From contig BBSY01000003.1 in the NCBI GenBank assembly GCA_000974665.1, forward strand, positions 372,001 to 436,000: a stretch of DNA of 64,000 nt, written 5' to 3'. This stretch comes from an alpha proteobacterium U9-1i (GTDB taxonomy: Bacteria > Pseudomonadota > Alphaproteobacteria > Caulobacterales > Aquidulcibacteraceae). The notes beneath the pieces were generated by a model. That model searched no databases, was not told the DNA's origin, and saw only the letters and a program-made list of their open reading frames with translations. Made by a program: the position numbers and the translations under genes. Of this stretch, positions 51,827 to 61,023 are shown piece by piece (position 1 is the first letter of the stretch; each line of letters opens with the position of its first letter).

Positions 51827-52885
51827 ATGAAGAAGGTCGTCATCGTTGGCGCCGGCGTGGTCGGCTTGTTCTGTGCTTTGCGGCTGGCGAAATCCGGCGC
51901 GCAGGTGATCGTGCTTGAGGGCGAGCGCGAGGATTTTTCCGTTTATGGGCCGACGGCGTCGCTCGCTGCCGCGGGGATGCTCGCGCCGCTCAGCGAGGCA
52001 ACAGGCGACGCCGATGAGCGGGCGCTGGCGCTGCAATCGTTCGATATGTGGAAGCGGCTGACGCCCGGCTCGATGTGGGAAGACGGCGTGCGGTTCGATG
52101 GCGCGGTGGTGGTTGCGCCGGACGACGCGTTGCGCGCGCGCGCTGACGGGCGAGCGCTGACGCCGCTCAACGCCGCGCAATGGAAGAAGCGCACTGGGCT
52201 TGAAACGCGCATAGATAGCGGCGTGTTCATCGAAGACGAGGGCGTGGCCGATCCGGTGCGGGTTCTGAGCGGCCTTGCGATGGATGCGCGCCGGCACGGC
52301 GTGCAGACATTGTTCGCCAATGACGTTGGCGCGGTGACGGGCTCAAGCGTGGAATCCTATGATACCGGCGTGTACGAGGCCGATGTCGTGCTGCTTGCGC
52401 CGGGCGTGTGGGCAAGCGAGGCGATGGCGGATGTAGCACCGGCGTTGAAGCATGTGACGCCGGCGAAAGGGCAAATCGTGCCGGTGACGCTGCCGCGTTC
52501 GCTTGGGCCAAACGTGCATGCGCCAGGATTTTATCTCGCGCGGCGTATGGATGATGACGTCGTGCTCGGCGCGACGATGGAGGTCGGCAAGTCGGATCGC
52601 TTTCCAAGCGAGGAAGGCGCGCAGATGTTGTTGGCGGCGGCTGAGAGGGTGTTTCCCGGCGAAGTGCGTCAACGTGAGAAGGGCTGGGCGGGCGTCCGCC
52701 CGATGTCGCCCGATGGCGCGCCCATGGTGGGAAAGAACGGCGATGTGTGGATCGCCACCGGCCATTCGCGCAATGGCTGGCTGCTCGCGCCGATCACGGC
52801 CGAAATCCTCGCCACCGAAATCATGGGCGGCGAGGCCGACCCTTTGTGGAAGCGTTATTCTCCGGATAGATTTGCGGCATCATGA
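51827..52885 (+). CDS. ThiO/DadA-like FAD-dependent oxidoreductase
   Basis: 352 aa, GGAG ahead of ATG. FAD-binding VVIVGAGVVGLFCALRL at residues 4-20; ASLAAAGMLAP, WEDGVRF, GWAGVRPMSPDGAPMVG and TGHSRNGWLLAP at the end are the glycine/D-amino acid oxidase signatures. Likely an amine oxidase; the exact substrate cannot be read. Overlaps the acyl-CoA dehydrogenase gene (ATGA). Confidence 0.85.
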   Translation: MKKVVIVGAGVVGLFCALRLAKSGAQVIVLEGEREDFSVYGPTASLAAAGMLAPLSEATGDADERALALQSFDMWKRLTPGSMWEDGVRFDGAVVVAPDDALRARADGRALTPLNAAQWKKRTGLETRIDSGVFIEDEGVADPVRVLSGLAMDARRHGVQTLFANDVGAVTGSSVESYDTGVYEADVVLLAPGVWASEAMADVAPALKHVTPAKGQIVPVTLPRSLGPNVHAPGFYLARRMDDDVVLGATMEVGKSDRFPSEEGAQMLLAAAERVFPGEVRQREKGWAGVRPMSPDGAPMVGKNGDVWIATGHSRNGWLLAPITAEILATEIMGGEADPLWKRYSPDRFAAS

Positions 52886-54054
52886 CATTCGGCATCGAAC
52901 CAACAGAAGCTCAAACGGCCATTCAAGACGCCGTCGGAAAGATCTGCGCCAAATATGACGACCATTATTGGTTGAAGACCGACGAGAGCGGGAAGTTTCC
53001 CGACGCGTTTGTCGCTGACATCGCCGCCGGCGGTTGGCTGGGTGTGGCGATGCCGGAGCATGTGGGCGGCGCCGGGCTTGGGCTCACCGAAGCTGCGTTG
53101 ATGATGCAGACGGTGGCGCAATCGGGCGCGGGTTTTTCGGGCGCGAGCGCGATCCATCTGAATATTTTCGGGCTGATGCCGATCGTGAAGTTTGGGACGC
53201 CCGAACAACAACAGCGCTTTTTGCCGAACGCAATTAGCGGCGCCGACAAAGCCTGCTTCGCCGTTACCGAGCCGAATTCGGGGTTAGACACCGCGAGCTT
53301 GGAAACAAAAGCCGAGCGCACGAATTCCGGTTATCGCATCACTGGCCGCAAGATTTGGACGACCAACGCCCAACGCGCCAACAAGATGCTGATCATCGCA
53401 CGCACAACGCCGAAGGATCAGGCCAAACGCCCGACCGATGGCTTGTCGTTGTTCTACGTCGATTTTGACCGCACGAAAATCGAGGCCAATCCGATTCCAA
53501 AAATGGGTCGCAAGGCCGTGGAGTGCAACACGCTCTTCATCGAAGACCTTGAAGTCTCGAAGGATGAACTGATTGGCGAAGAGGGCGCGGGCTTCAAGAT
53601 TCTGCTCTCGGGTTTGAACCCGGAGCGCGTTCTGTTCGCGGCGGAAGCGGTGGGTCTTGGCCGTGCGGCTTTGAAGCGTGCGGCGCAATACGCCAAGGAA
53701 CGCGTCGTGTTCGGACGGCCGATCGGGCAGAACCAGGGCGTCGCGCATCCGCTGGCGAGATCGTGGGCAGAGTTGGAAGCAGCGAACTTGCTCGCGTTCA
53801 AGGCGGCCGCGCTCTACGACGCAGGCAAGGAATGCGGCGCCGAAGCGAACGCCGCGAAATATCTGGGCGCGGAAGCTGGTTTTCATGCGTGCGAGAACGC
53901 CGTGCTTGCGCATGGCGGCATGGGCTACGCGAAGGAATATTTCGTCGAACGTTATTTCCGTGAGGCAATGATCGCGCGCATCGCGCCTGTGAGCCGCGAG
54001 ATGATTTTGAACTTCATTGCCGAGCGCGTTTTGGGCTTGCCCAAGTCGTATTAA
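52882..54054 (+). CDS. Acyl-CoA dehydrogenase
   Basis: 390 aa. Standard three-part ACAD: N-terminal helices, CFAVTEPNSGLDTASLET (FAD/substrate loop), RKIWTTNAQRANKMLIIART, VVFGRPIGQNQGVAHPLARSWAELEAA, and the C-terminal AHGGMGYAKEYFVERYFREAMIARIAPVSREM. FAD-dependent alpha,beta-oxidation of an acyl-CoA; chain length and electron acceptor unknown. Confidence 0.93.
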   Translation: MTFGIEPTEAQTAIQDAVGKICAKYDDHYWLKTDESGKFPDAFVADIAAGGWLGVAMPEHVGGAGLGLTEAALMMQTVAQSGAGFSGASAIHLNIFGLMPIVKFGTPEQQQRFLPNAISGADKACFAVTEPNSGLDTASLETKAERTNSGYRITGRKIWTTNAQRANKMLIIARTTPKDQAKRPTDGLSLFYVDFDRTKIEANPIPKMGRKAVECNTLFIEDLEVSKDELIGEEGAGFKILLSGLNPERVLFAAEAVGLGRAALKRAAQYAKERVVFGRPIGQNQGVAHPLARSWAELEAANLLAFKAAALYDAGKECGAEANAAKYLGAEAGFHACENAVLAHGGMGYAKEYFVERYFREAMIARIAPVSREMILNFIAERVLGLPKSY

Positions 54055-54089
54055 TCTTTCGTTTACCAAACGGGCGCAGCGCGGATGGC

Positions 54090-54860
54090 ATGAGCGATCC
54101 GATCCGGCCGCTTGGCCCCGAGGCGGGTGTACAAGGCGCGATCCGCCGTGCGGCGGACGCGACCGGCGTTGATTTCTCGCTGCTGGTGGAAACGGCGCGG
54201 CGCGAAAGCGCATTCAACCCGAATGCACGTGCGGGCACGTCGTCCGCGACGGGGCTGTTTCAGTTCATCGATTCAACCTGGCTCGACATGGTGCGCCGCC
54301 ATGGCGCCCAGCATGGGCTTGGACCGCAGGCGGCGGCGTTGCAGCAGGGCGCCAACGCTGAGACGCGCCGCGAAATCCTGGCGCTGCGGACTGATCCTGA
54401 ACTCTCCGCGCGGATGGCGGGCGAATTAGCGCGCGAGAACGCGGAAGCTTTGCAATCGCGGCTTGGCCGAGCGCCGAACGCCGGAGAATTGTACGCCGCG
54501 CACGTGATGGGCGTGGGCGGCGCGTCGCGTTTGATCGAAGCGGCGACGCAAGGCGCGCCGGATGCGTCCGTGTTGTTTCCGCGCGAGGCGGCGGCGAACC
54601 GGGGTTTGTTTTACGCCAACGGCGCCCCGCGCAGTGCGCAAGGTTTGCTCGATCGCTTGTCGCTCGACGCTGATGCAAGCGTAGGCGCGCGCGGGCGCAT
54701 CGAATATGTGGGCGCAGACGCCGCGCCGATCTCTCCCGCGCTGGCGCAAGCGTTGTTTCAGATGGCGCTGATGCCGTTGCTGCGTGGCGCCGACGAGGAA
54801 GCCGAGCGCAATCCGATGCAGCAAGCGCTGGCTGCGTACGCGCGGCTCAGCGGCAGCTAG
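54090..54860 (+). CDS. Lytic transglycosylase (SLT domain)
   Basis: 256 aa. Glu39 in RRESAFNP and SSATGLFQFIDSTW (residues 51-64) define the soluble lytic transglycosylase active site; VMGVGGASRLI is the downstream AVxG-like element. No clear signal peptide, so the export route is not visible. It cuts glycan strands, possibly for envelope machines. Confidence 0.87.
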   Translation: MSDPIRPLGPEAGVQGAIRRAADATGVDFSLLVETARRESAFNPNARAGTSSATGLFQFIDSTWLDMVRRHGAQHGLGPQAAALQQGANAETRREILALRTDPELSARMAGELARENAEALQSRLGRAPNAGELYAAHVMGVGGASRLIEAATQGAPDASVLFPREAAANRGLFYANGAPRSAQGLLDRLSLDADASVGARGRIEYVGADAAPISPALAQALFQMALMPLLRGADEEAERNPMQQALAAYARLSGS

Positions 54861-56062
54861 ACAACTGCGCCGCAGGCGTAGAGTGCGTCAATCTCCGCGT
54901 CGGAATAGCCAAGCTCTGCGAGCACGGCGCGCGTGTGTTCCCCCAATGTTGGCGCGGGCCCTTTCGGGCCGTCGTCGGCGCCGGGAAAGCGCACCGGGCT
55001 TGCGGGCGCTTTGATGCTGGCGCCATTGCGTTGCGGGGTTTGCACCACTGCGCCCGCGGCGATGGTTTGTGGATCCACGACGGCTTCCGCAGCCGAGAGC
55101 ATCGGCGCCCAGACGATCTGTTCCGCATCGAGCGCTGCGGCGGCCTCGGCAAGCGTGAGCTGCGCGAACGCTGCATCGAGCATATCGACCAGATCGCCGG
55201 CGTTCTTGCGCCGGGCGCGCGCGGTGGCGAAACGCGCGTCGTCGCTGAGGCGCCCAAGCTTCAGCGCACGGCAAATGTGGGCCCAATCGCCTTCGCCTTG
55301 GCGCGCCAGCAGATTGAGCCAGCGCTCGTCCTTGGTCTTGAAGAAGTTCACCAGCGGCAGCGGCGCTTCGCGGCGCGGACGATTGGACGCGACACGCCCA
55401 TAGGTGTGTTGGATCGAGAGGTCTGACGCTGCTGCATAGTGCGCAGCGCGCAGCAGAGACGCTTCAACCAGGCGGCCTTTGCCGGTGCTGGAGCGTTCAT
55501 GCAGCGCGGCAAGCACACCGGCGGCCAGCGCCATTGCGGTGACGTGATCGCCGAACGCAGTGCGCAATTGCATCGGTTCGCCGCCTTTGGGGCGGAAGAG
55601 CGCGGCGAGGCCCGCGTGCGCCCAGAACGCGGCGGCGTCCATGCCGGGACGTTCAGCGTCTGGGCCATCGAGGCCGTAGCCGGTGAGGCTTGCGTAGATG
55701 AGGCGCGGATTGCGCTGAAGCACCGCCTCGTGATCGAGCCCGGATCGTTTCAGCCCGCCCGGCCGCACGTTGGTGAGAAACACATCGGCGCCGTCGATCA
55801 AGCGCAGCAGCACTTCGCGGCCCGCATCCTTCGTGGTGTCGAGCGCGATGCCGCGCTTGCCGCGATTGTCCATTTCCCAGACCGGGTTCACGCCGCTGGC
55901 TTCAATGCCAACGGTAGCGAAGAACAGGCGGATCGGATCGCCGCCGGGTGGTTCGACTTTGATGACGTCCGCGCCCCAATCCGCGAAAATACCCGCCGCG
56001 CCGGGTGCGGCGATGTAGGTCGCGTAGTCGATGACCTTCAGACCCTTCAGCATTTCCGCCAT
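54857..56062 (-). CDS. CaiB/BaiF-family CoA transferase
   Basis: 401 aa, converging with the transglycosylase gene (stops overlap by 4 bases). N-terminal GLKVIDYATYIAAPGAAGIFADWGADVIKVEPPGGDP, NKRG-like DNRGKRGIALD, and DVFLTNVRPGGLKR: class III CoA transferase. Moves CoA between carboxylic acids, often for catabolic acids. Substrate unknown; works as a dimer. Confidence 0.88.
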   Translation of the reverse strand: MAEMLKGLKVIDYATYIAAPGAAGIFADWGADVIKVEPPGGDPIRLFFATVGIEASGVNPVWEMDNRGKRGIALDTTKDAGREVLLRLIDGADVFLTNVRPGGLKRSGLDHEAVLQRNPRLIYASLTGYGLDGPDAERPGMDAAAFWAHAGLAALFRPKGGEPMQLRTAFGDHVTAMALAAGVLAALHERSSTGKGRLVEASLLRAAHYAAASDLSIQHTYGRVASNRPRREAPLPLVNFFKTKDERWLNLLARQGEGDWAHICRALKLGRLSDDARFATARARRKNAGDLVDMLDAAFAQLTLAEAAAALDAEQIVWAPMLSAAEAVVDPQTIAAGAVVQTPQRNGASIKAPASPVRFPGADDGPKGPAPTLGEHTRAVLAELGYSDAEIDALYACGAVV

Positions 56063-56196
56063 TCCACTTACGCAACGTCATCGTGACGCAAGGTTTCGTT
56101 AAGGCCGGACGCCAAGGCTGGCGGCACTGCCTTGGTGCGAGTCGCGCCCGGGGTCAGAGACTTTGGGCCAGAGGCTTTGGGCCGGAGACCTTGCGA

Positions 56197-57339
56197 ATGC
56201 CGATCGTCACCATGCGCTCGAAGCTGACGGATAGCGACATCCGGACTTTGATCAAGGGTCCGACCGAGGAAGATCGCGCCCAAGCCGCGCACAAGATTTG
56301 CCGCTGCATTGATGAAGGCGAACTGACGGTCGAAGAGCGCGCCCATGCTGAGGGCATCATCGCCATCATGGCGCAGGACGCGGCGATCCTTGTGCGACGA
56401 GCTTTGTCGGTCGCGCTGAAGAACTCGCCGCGCTTGCCGCGCGACATCGCCAACAAACTAGCGCGCGACATTGAATCGGTCGCGCTGCCGGTGATCCTCA
56501 ACTCGCCGACGCTGACCGATAGTGATCTGGTGGAGATCGTGCGCACGTGCCCGCCATCGAAGCAAGTTGCGGTGGCGAGCCGTGAGCGTGTTTCGGTGAC
56601 GGTGACGGGCGCGATCGCCCAATACGCGGCGCCGCAAGCGGTTGAACGCGCGCTCGCCAACGACAACGCCTTGTTCGACGAAACGGGGCTCGACGCGGCG
56701 CTCATTCGTTTCTCCGATCTCTCCGAGATCACGACGGCGATGGTGCATCGGGGCGAACTGCCGGTGACGATCACTGAGAAGCTGGTGTCACTGGTGACGG
56801 GCGAATTGTTCGATCATCTCGTCAACAACCACGAACTGCCGCCGCAATTGGCGATCGAATTGGCCATGGGCGCGCGTGAGCGTGCGACGATCGATATTGT
56901 AGAGCAGGCTGGCCGTCAGAATGATCTGCACTCGTTTGTGCAGCAATTGAGCCTGCACGGGCGGCTGACGCCATCACTGATCATGCGCGGCCTGTGCCTG
57001 GGGCACATGGAGTTCGTCGAGCACGCGATGGCGGAATTGGGCGGGCTGACGCATCAGCGCGTGTGGCTGATGATCCACGACAGCGGACCGTTGGGGCTGA
57101 AGGCGGCGTTCGACCGCGCGGGCTTGCCGCCACGTTTGTTTCCGTCGTTCCGCGCGGCGGTGGACGTGTTCCACCAGATGGAACGCGAAGGCGGTGGGCG
57201 CGATCGTTTGATCTTCCGTCGGCGTATGCTCGAACGCACGCTGACCTTGTTCCAGTCGATCCCGAAGGACGATCTCGACTACCTGCTGGAAAAATTGGAC
57301 GCGACCAGCGAACAGCACGAACGCGTCGCCGCGATCTAA
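56197..57339 (+). CDS. DUF2336-family protein
   Basis: 380 aa from ATG 56197, with GGAG ahead; the longer frame to 56083 is not preferred. Helical HEAT-like repeats throughout (ILVRRALSVALKNSPRLPRDIANKLARDI, LVEIVRTCPPSKQVAVASRERVS). DUF2336 proteins occur in alphaproteobacteria, and this one lies near an EAL-derived protein and an Hpt protein. Function not established in the family. Confidence 0.85.
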   Translation: MPIVTMRSKLTDSDIRTLIKGPTEEDRAQAAHKICRCIDEGELTVEERAHAEGIIAIMAQDAAILVRRALSVALKNSPRLPRDIANKLARDIESVALPVILNSPTLTDSDLVEIVRTCPPSKQVAVASRERVSVTVTGAIAQYAAPQAVERALANDNALFDETGLDAALIRFSDLSEITTAMVHRGELPVTITEKLVSLVTGELFDHLVNNHELPPQLAIELAMGARERATIDIVEQAGRQNDLHSFVQQLSLHGRLTPSLIMRGLCLGHMEFVEHAMAELGGLTHQRVWLMIHDSGPLGLKAAFDRAGLPPRLFPSFRAAVDVFHQMEREGGGRDRLIFRRRMLERTLTLFQSIPKDDLDYLLEKLDATSEQHERVAAI

Positions 57340-57351
57340 TTTTGCTTGGTC

Positions 57352-57395
57352 GCATTTTCTGGCGCCGAACCGGATTCCATTTCGGTGGAAAATGC
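57352..57395. terminator. Inverted repeat between convergent genes
   Basis: GCATTTTC (57352-57359) and GAAAATGC (57388-57395) with an inner ACCG/CGGT pair. It fills the 56-base gap exactly between the DUF2336 and degenerate EAL stops. The same type of palindrome occurs as a dispersed repeat in many alphaproteobacteria and can act as a two-way terminator. Confidence 0.6.
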
Positions 57396-58064
57396 TTAGC
57401 GCAAACCCGCTTCCGCAAACGGGCCGCCACCGCGATCGAAGCCGGCGATGGCGAGCAATTTGGCTTGCCCGGCGCTGCGCACCGTTTCCGCCGTGATCAC
57501 GAGGCCGGCGGCTTTCGCGGCGAGCAGGCGGCGTCCGAGCGGCGTGCGGTCGCCGTCTTCCAGTGCGAGGTAAGGGTTGGGGCTGTCGGGCGCTTCGAGC
57601 ACCAATTCACTGTAGAGCGCGCGCGCGCGTGCGCCGAAGGGCAGTGGGCAATCTGGATCGCCGCGCAGGATGACGCCCCAGCCGCGGGCGCGAAGGTCCT
57701 CGGCCAGGCCTGGGCCTTTGCTGACGATTTCACGCTCGCAGAGTTCGAAGCCCAGCGAGCGGCGCGTGCAACCGGCTTCGATCGCGGCTTCGCTCAGGAG
57801 ATCCGCTTCGAGCGAGCCGTAGAGCTGCGCGGGAACCGCGAGGGCGACCGAACCGCTTGCGCCGCGTTCGCGCCATTGCATGCGTGCAGCACGCAAAACG
57901 CGCGCGAGGTTGGAAAATTGAAACGCATCGTCTGGCGCGCCGCGCGGACGAACCACGCCAGCGGCAAGCGCGCCGACGCGCAAATCAACGCGGCCGCCGA
58001 GCGTAAACGCAAGCGGGTCCGCCGCTGGCATGCGCGGAAAGGGGATGACGTTCGTGGCTCGCAC
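57396..58064 (-). CDS. Degenerate EAL-domain protein
   Basis: 222 aa. EAL-fold landmarks survive in altered form: SLGFELCEREIV in place of ExTE, GWGVILRGDPDCPLPFGARARALYSELVLEAP in place of DDFG ... KID, and ITAETVRSAGQAKLLAIAGFDRGGGPF in place of AEGVET ... QGY. The metal ligands are lost, so c-di-GMP hydrolysis is not expected. Probably a protein-protein regulator. N-terminus has a NVIPFPRMP segment. Confidence 0.65.
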   Translation of the reverse strand: MRATNVIPFPRMPAADPLAFTLGGRVDLRVGALAAGVVRPRGAPDDAFQFSNLARVLRAARMQWRERGASGSVALAVPAQLYGSLEADLLSEAAIEAGCTRRSLGFELCEREIVSKGPGLAEDLRARGWGVILRGDPDCPLPFGARARALYSELVLEAPDSPNPYLALEDGDRTPLGRRLLAAKAAGLVITAETVRSAGQAKLLAIAGFDRGGGPFAEAGLR

Positions 58065-58135
58065 AATCCGGCCAACATGCCAGAGCGCCGTTAAAAAACG
58101 GGCGGACGAAGACGGTTAGGGCCGCGTTAGGAAAG

Positions 58136-58630
58136 TCAGACCGGAGCGACGCCCAGAGCCTCAACCTCGGCGTTGAGCGCTTTCACCAGAGCCGCGCCGA
58201 CGGGGTGGCCGGCGGATTTGATCTTATCGCGGACGGCGGCGCGGATGGCGTCCACATGCGCGCGCGCCAGGCCCGGATTGGCGGCTGTTGCAGCCTTGCC
58301 GGCGTCGGTCTCGACCAGCCGACAGAGCGAGGCGGCGATCTGGGTGACGAGAGGATAGCCATAGGTCGTGCCCAAGCCCTTTAGATCGTGCGCCGCGCCG
58401 TAGAGCGGATCGAGCCACACCGCCTCCCATGCGGCGCTGTCGGCGGCGAGGCGCGCGATTTGAAGTTTGGAGACTTCCTCTTCAAGCCATTGCGGGAAGG
58501 CGGCGCTGAGCGATTGCATGGCCTCGTCCGCGCGCGCCAAAGCCGCGTCGTCAAAAACGGGGCGCTTCAGCTCCAGCACGCGGCGACCCACTTCGCGTGG
58601 ATCGATCATTTCAACGTTTGACTTGGCCAT
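58136..58630 (-). CDS. Hpt-domain phosphotransfer protein
   Basis: 164 aa. His81 in GAAHDLKGLGTTYGYPLV is the phosphorylation site; four-helix core spans about 35-120. The C-terminal part (to 164) is Ala-rich helix. It passes phosphate between a histidine kinase and a response regulator; the partners are not in this window. Confidence 0.88.
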   Translation of the reverse strand: MAKSNVEMIDPREVGRRVLELKRPVFDDAALARADEAMQSLSAAFPQWLEEEVSKLQIARLAADSAAWEAVWLDPLYGAAHDLKGLGTTYGYPLVTQIAASLCRLVETDAGKAATAANPGLARAHVDAIRAAVRDKIKSAGHPVGAALVKALNAEVEALGVAPV

Positions 58631-58675
58631 GGCGAGACGACTTTCGCCCGGCGTGGTGAATAGAGCGTTGACGGC

Positions 58676-59434
58676 TCAAACGTTGAATTGCTCGCGCAGC
58701 ACGCGCTCATCTAGGGCGTGGCCGGGATCGAACAGCAAAGTCAGCGCCGAGGCGGGCTCCTCACGGATTACGACAGCAGCGATGTCGCGGATTTCCATAT
58801 TGTCGGCTGAGCAGCTGACCGGCCGGCGCTCGGCCTCCAGCACTTCGAACCGCACGACCGCGGTTTGCGGCAGCAATGCCCCGCGCCAGCGTCGCGGGCG
58901 GAACGGGCTGATTGGTGTGAGCGCCAGGAGCTTGGAGTGGATCGGCAAGATCGGGCCGTAGGCGGAGAAATTGTAGGCGGTAGAGCCAGCGGGCGTGGCC
59001 ACCATCACGCCATCGCAGAGCAGTTCCTCCATGCGCTCGGCGCCGTCGACCAGAATGCGCAAGCGCGCTGACTGGGCGCTCTGGCGCCACAGCGACACTT
59101 CGTTGAATGCGCGCTCGATGACGGCCTTGCCGTCCAAGGTTTCCGCTTTGGCGACGAGCGGGCGAATTTTGACGGGTTCCGCTTTTGAGAGCCGGTCGGC
59201 AAGGTTTTCCTCGTCGTAGTCATTCATCAGGAAACCGACGGTGCCGCGGTTCATCCCGTAAACCGGCTTCTTGTCCTTCAGCCGCCGCCGCAGCGTATCG
59301 AGCATGTGCCCGTCGCCGCCGAGGGCGACGATCACATCGGCTTCGGCCTCGCCCACTTCGCCATAGGTGTGACGCAGGCGCCGGAGCGCGTCTTGCGCTT
59401 CGGGGCGCGCACTGGAGGTGAAGGCGAGCTTCAT
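58676..59434 (-). CDS. nadK: NAD kinase
   Basis: 252 aa, the shorter alphaproteobacterial form. GGDGHML (39-45) with catalytic-type Asp41, GMNRGTVGFL, ERAFNEVSLWR, and ATPAGSTAYNFSAYGPI. Makes NADP from NAD and ATP in the cytoplasm. Single copy here, not in an operon with the Hpt gene as far as spacing shows (45 bases, same strand). Confidence 0.95.
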   Translation of the reverse strand: MKLAFTSSARPEAQDALRRLRHTYGEVGEAEADVIVALGGDGHMLDTLRRRLKDKKPVYGMNRGTVGFLMNDYDEENLADRLSKAEPVKIRPLVAKAETLDGKAVIERAFNEVSLWRQSAQSARLRILVDGAERMEELLCDGVMVATPAGSTAYNFSAYGPILPIHSKLLALTPISPFRPRRWRGALLPQTAVVRFEVLEAERRPVSCSADNMEIRDIAAVVIREEPASALTLLFDPGHALDERVLREQFNV

Positions 59435-59517
59435 TTGCGGTCTTTGCTTCTAGCCCAGGAGGGTCTTAAGCTTCCCTAACATAAGGACGGCGAGCCAGGG
59501 ACAAGGGAGCCACAGAC

Positions 59518-60282
59518 ATGGCGGACGACGCAGGGACTTCCCTTAAGGGAAGAGTGAGCGCGGAGGAATGGCAAGCGCGCGTGGATTGCGCGGCGCTTTA
59601 TCGGCTGGTCGCGCTGCACGGCTGGGACGACATGATCTTCACGCACATTTCCATGCGCGTGCCCGGCCCCGAGCACCATTTCCTGATCAATCCGTACGGC
59701 ATGTTCTTCGAAGAAATCACCGCGTCCTCGCTGGTGAAGGTCGACCTAGAGGGCAATATCGTCGCGCCGACGAACTATTACATAAATCCAGCGGGCTTCA
59801 CGATCCACTCGGCGATCCACGCCGCGCGTGAGGATGCGCTGTGCGTCATTCACTTGCACACCGATGCGGGCGTTGGCGTTTCCGCGCAGAAAGAAGGCTT
59901 GATGCCGCTGACGCAGAACGCGCTGCTGTTGCGGAAGAACTTGGCCTATCACGAGTACGAAGGCGTTGCGCTCAATCTCGATGAGCGAGAACGTTTGGTG
60001 GCCGATATTGGCGACAAGAAACTGATGCTTCTGCGCAATCACGGCACGTTAGCCGTTGGCGCGACCGCGGCAGAGGCTTTCCTCGGCATCTTCTTCTTGG
60101 AGCGAGCATGCGCACAGCAGGTGAACGCCTTGAGCGCCGGCCGCGAGAATGTGCTGATCGCGCCGGAAGATGCGCAGGCGGAAGCGGCCAAGACCGGCGG
60201 CGGGCTCGGCATGGTGTCGGGCCTCGCGTGGCCGGGGCTGAAGCGCAAGCTCGACCGTCATCTGCCGGGTTACGATTCCTAA
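59518..60282 (+). CDS. Class II aldolase/adducin-family protein
   Basis: 254 aa, ATG preceded by AGGGAG. The class II aldolase fold with THISMRVPG, TIHSAIH, CVIHLHTDAGV and LRNHGTLAVG, giving the three or four His of the zinc site and the conserved Glu/Asp. Substrate not determined; family members split or dehydrate sugar phosphates. Its 3' end overlaps the next reading frame in another frame. Confidence 0.88.
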   Translation: MADDAGTSLKGRVSAEEWQARVDCAALYRLVALHGWDDMIFTHISMRVPGPEHHFLINPYGMFFEEITASSLVKVDLEGNIVAPTNYYINPAGFTIHSAIHAAREDALCVIHLHTDAGVGVSAQKEGLMPLTQNALLLRKNLAYHEYEGVALNLDERERLVADIGDKKLMLLRNHGTLAVGATAAEAFLGIFFLERACAQQVNALSAGRENVLIAPEDAQAEAAKTGGGLGMVSGLAWPGLKRKLDRHLPGYDS

Positions 60283-60956
60283 CTTTACTTGCCGCGTTCG
60301 CGCCTGCGCCTGCGAGCGCCGGCGCGTGGATCGCACCCAAAGAGGGGCAAGAAATCTGGACCAGCGTCGCCGGCTTTCGTGGCGACGACGAGATCGGTTT
60401 CTTTGAGAGCTCGGCCTATTACGAGGCGCCGGTGCATGAGCGTGCGTCGGTTGTAGCTGCGCCGTGGCTGGAGCAAGGGCACGGCGTCGGCGACGACGGG
60501 TGGCGCGCCGAGGCGACGTTGGCGCTGAAGACGGCGATCCTGCGCGACGCGCGTTCGGCATTGGCGGTTCAGGGCGGCGTTGTCTGGAACTCCTGGCCGA
60601 ACTTCGGGTGCGCCGAGACTGGCGGCGAGCTGCGCCTCCTCGCCGGTCGGTCCTTTGGCGCGACGGGGTTCATAAACGCCGAGGTCGCCGCTCGGACTTT
60701 TGAGGGCGATTGTGGCGGGGAGCGTCTGGACCTCACCGCCGGTTACCGTCCGCACGAGAACTGGCTGGCCATGGGTCAAGTTTTCATGGACGCGCCTCGC
60801 GAAGCTGGAGGCGGCGATACAGTAAAGGCGCAATTGAGCCTCGTGCGGTTCGGCCGACGTGAGCGAGGCATCCAAATCGGCCTACGGGCGCGTATAGATG
60901 ACGGAATATCGGAACCAGCGATTGTGCTGGGATTTTGGGGCCGACCGGGCGACTGA
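60108..60956 (+). CDS. Secreted hypothetical protein, start uncertain
   Basis: The signal peptide-like LRFLTLLAAFAPAPASAGAW begins at about 60273, but no ATG, GTG or TTG is in frame close to it; the only one is ATG 60108, inside the aldolase gene. Either a long overlap, an unusual start or a lost base explains this. The mature part is beta-rich (EIWTSVAGFRGDDEIGFFESS, LTAGYRPHENWLAMGQVFMDAP, KAQLSLVRFGRRERGIQIGL) and looks like an outer-membrane barrel or periplasmic beta protein. Function unknown. Confidence 0.65.
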   Translation: MRTAGERLERRPRECADRAGRCAGGSGQDRRRARHGVGPRVAGAEAQARPSSAGLRFLTLLAAFAPAPASAGAWIAPKEGQEIWTSVAGFRGDDEIGFFESSAYYEAPVHERASVVAAPWLEQGHGVGDDGWRAEATLALKTAILRDARSALAVQGGVVWNSWPNFGCAETGGELRLLAGRSFGATGFINAEVAARTFEGDCGGERLDLTAGYRPHENWLAMGQVFMDAPREAGGGDTVKAQLSLVRFGRRERGIQIGLRARIDDGISEPAIVLGFWGRPGD

Positions 60957-61023
60957 CGGCGGCCGCAGGCGGGTGTTCGAGCGACACAACTCCGCAACAA
61001 GTTTGGTGTAGAGACCGCTACAA

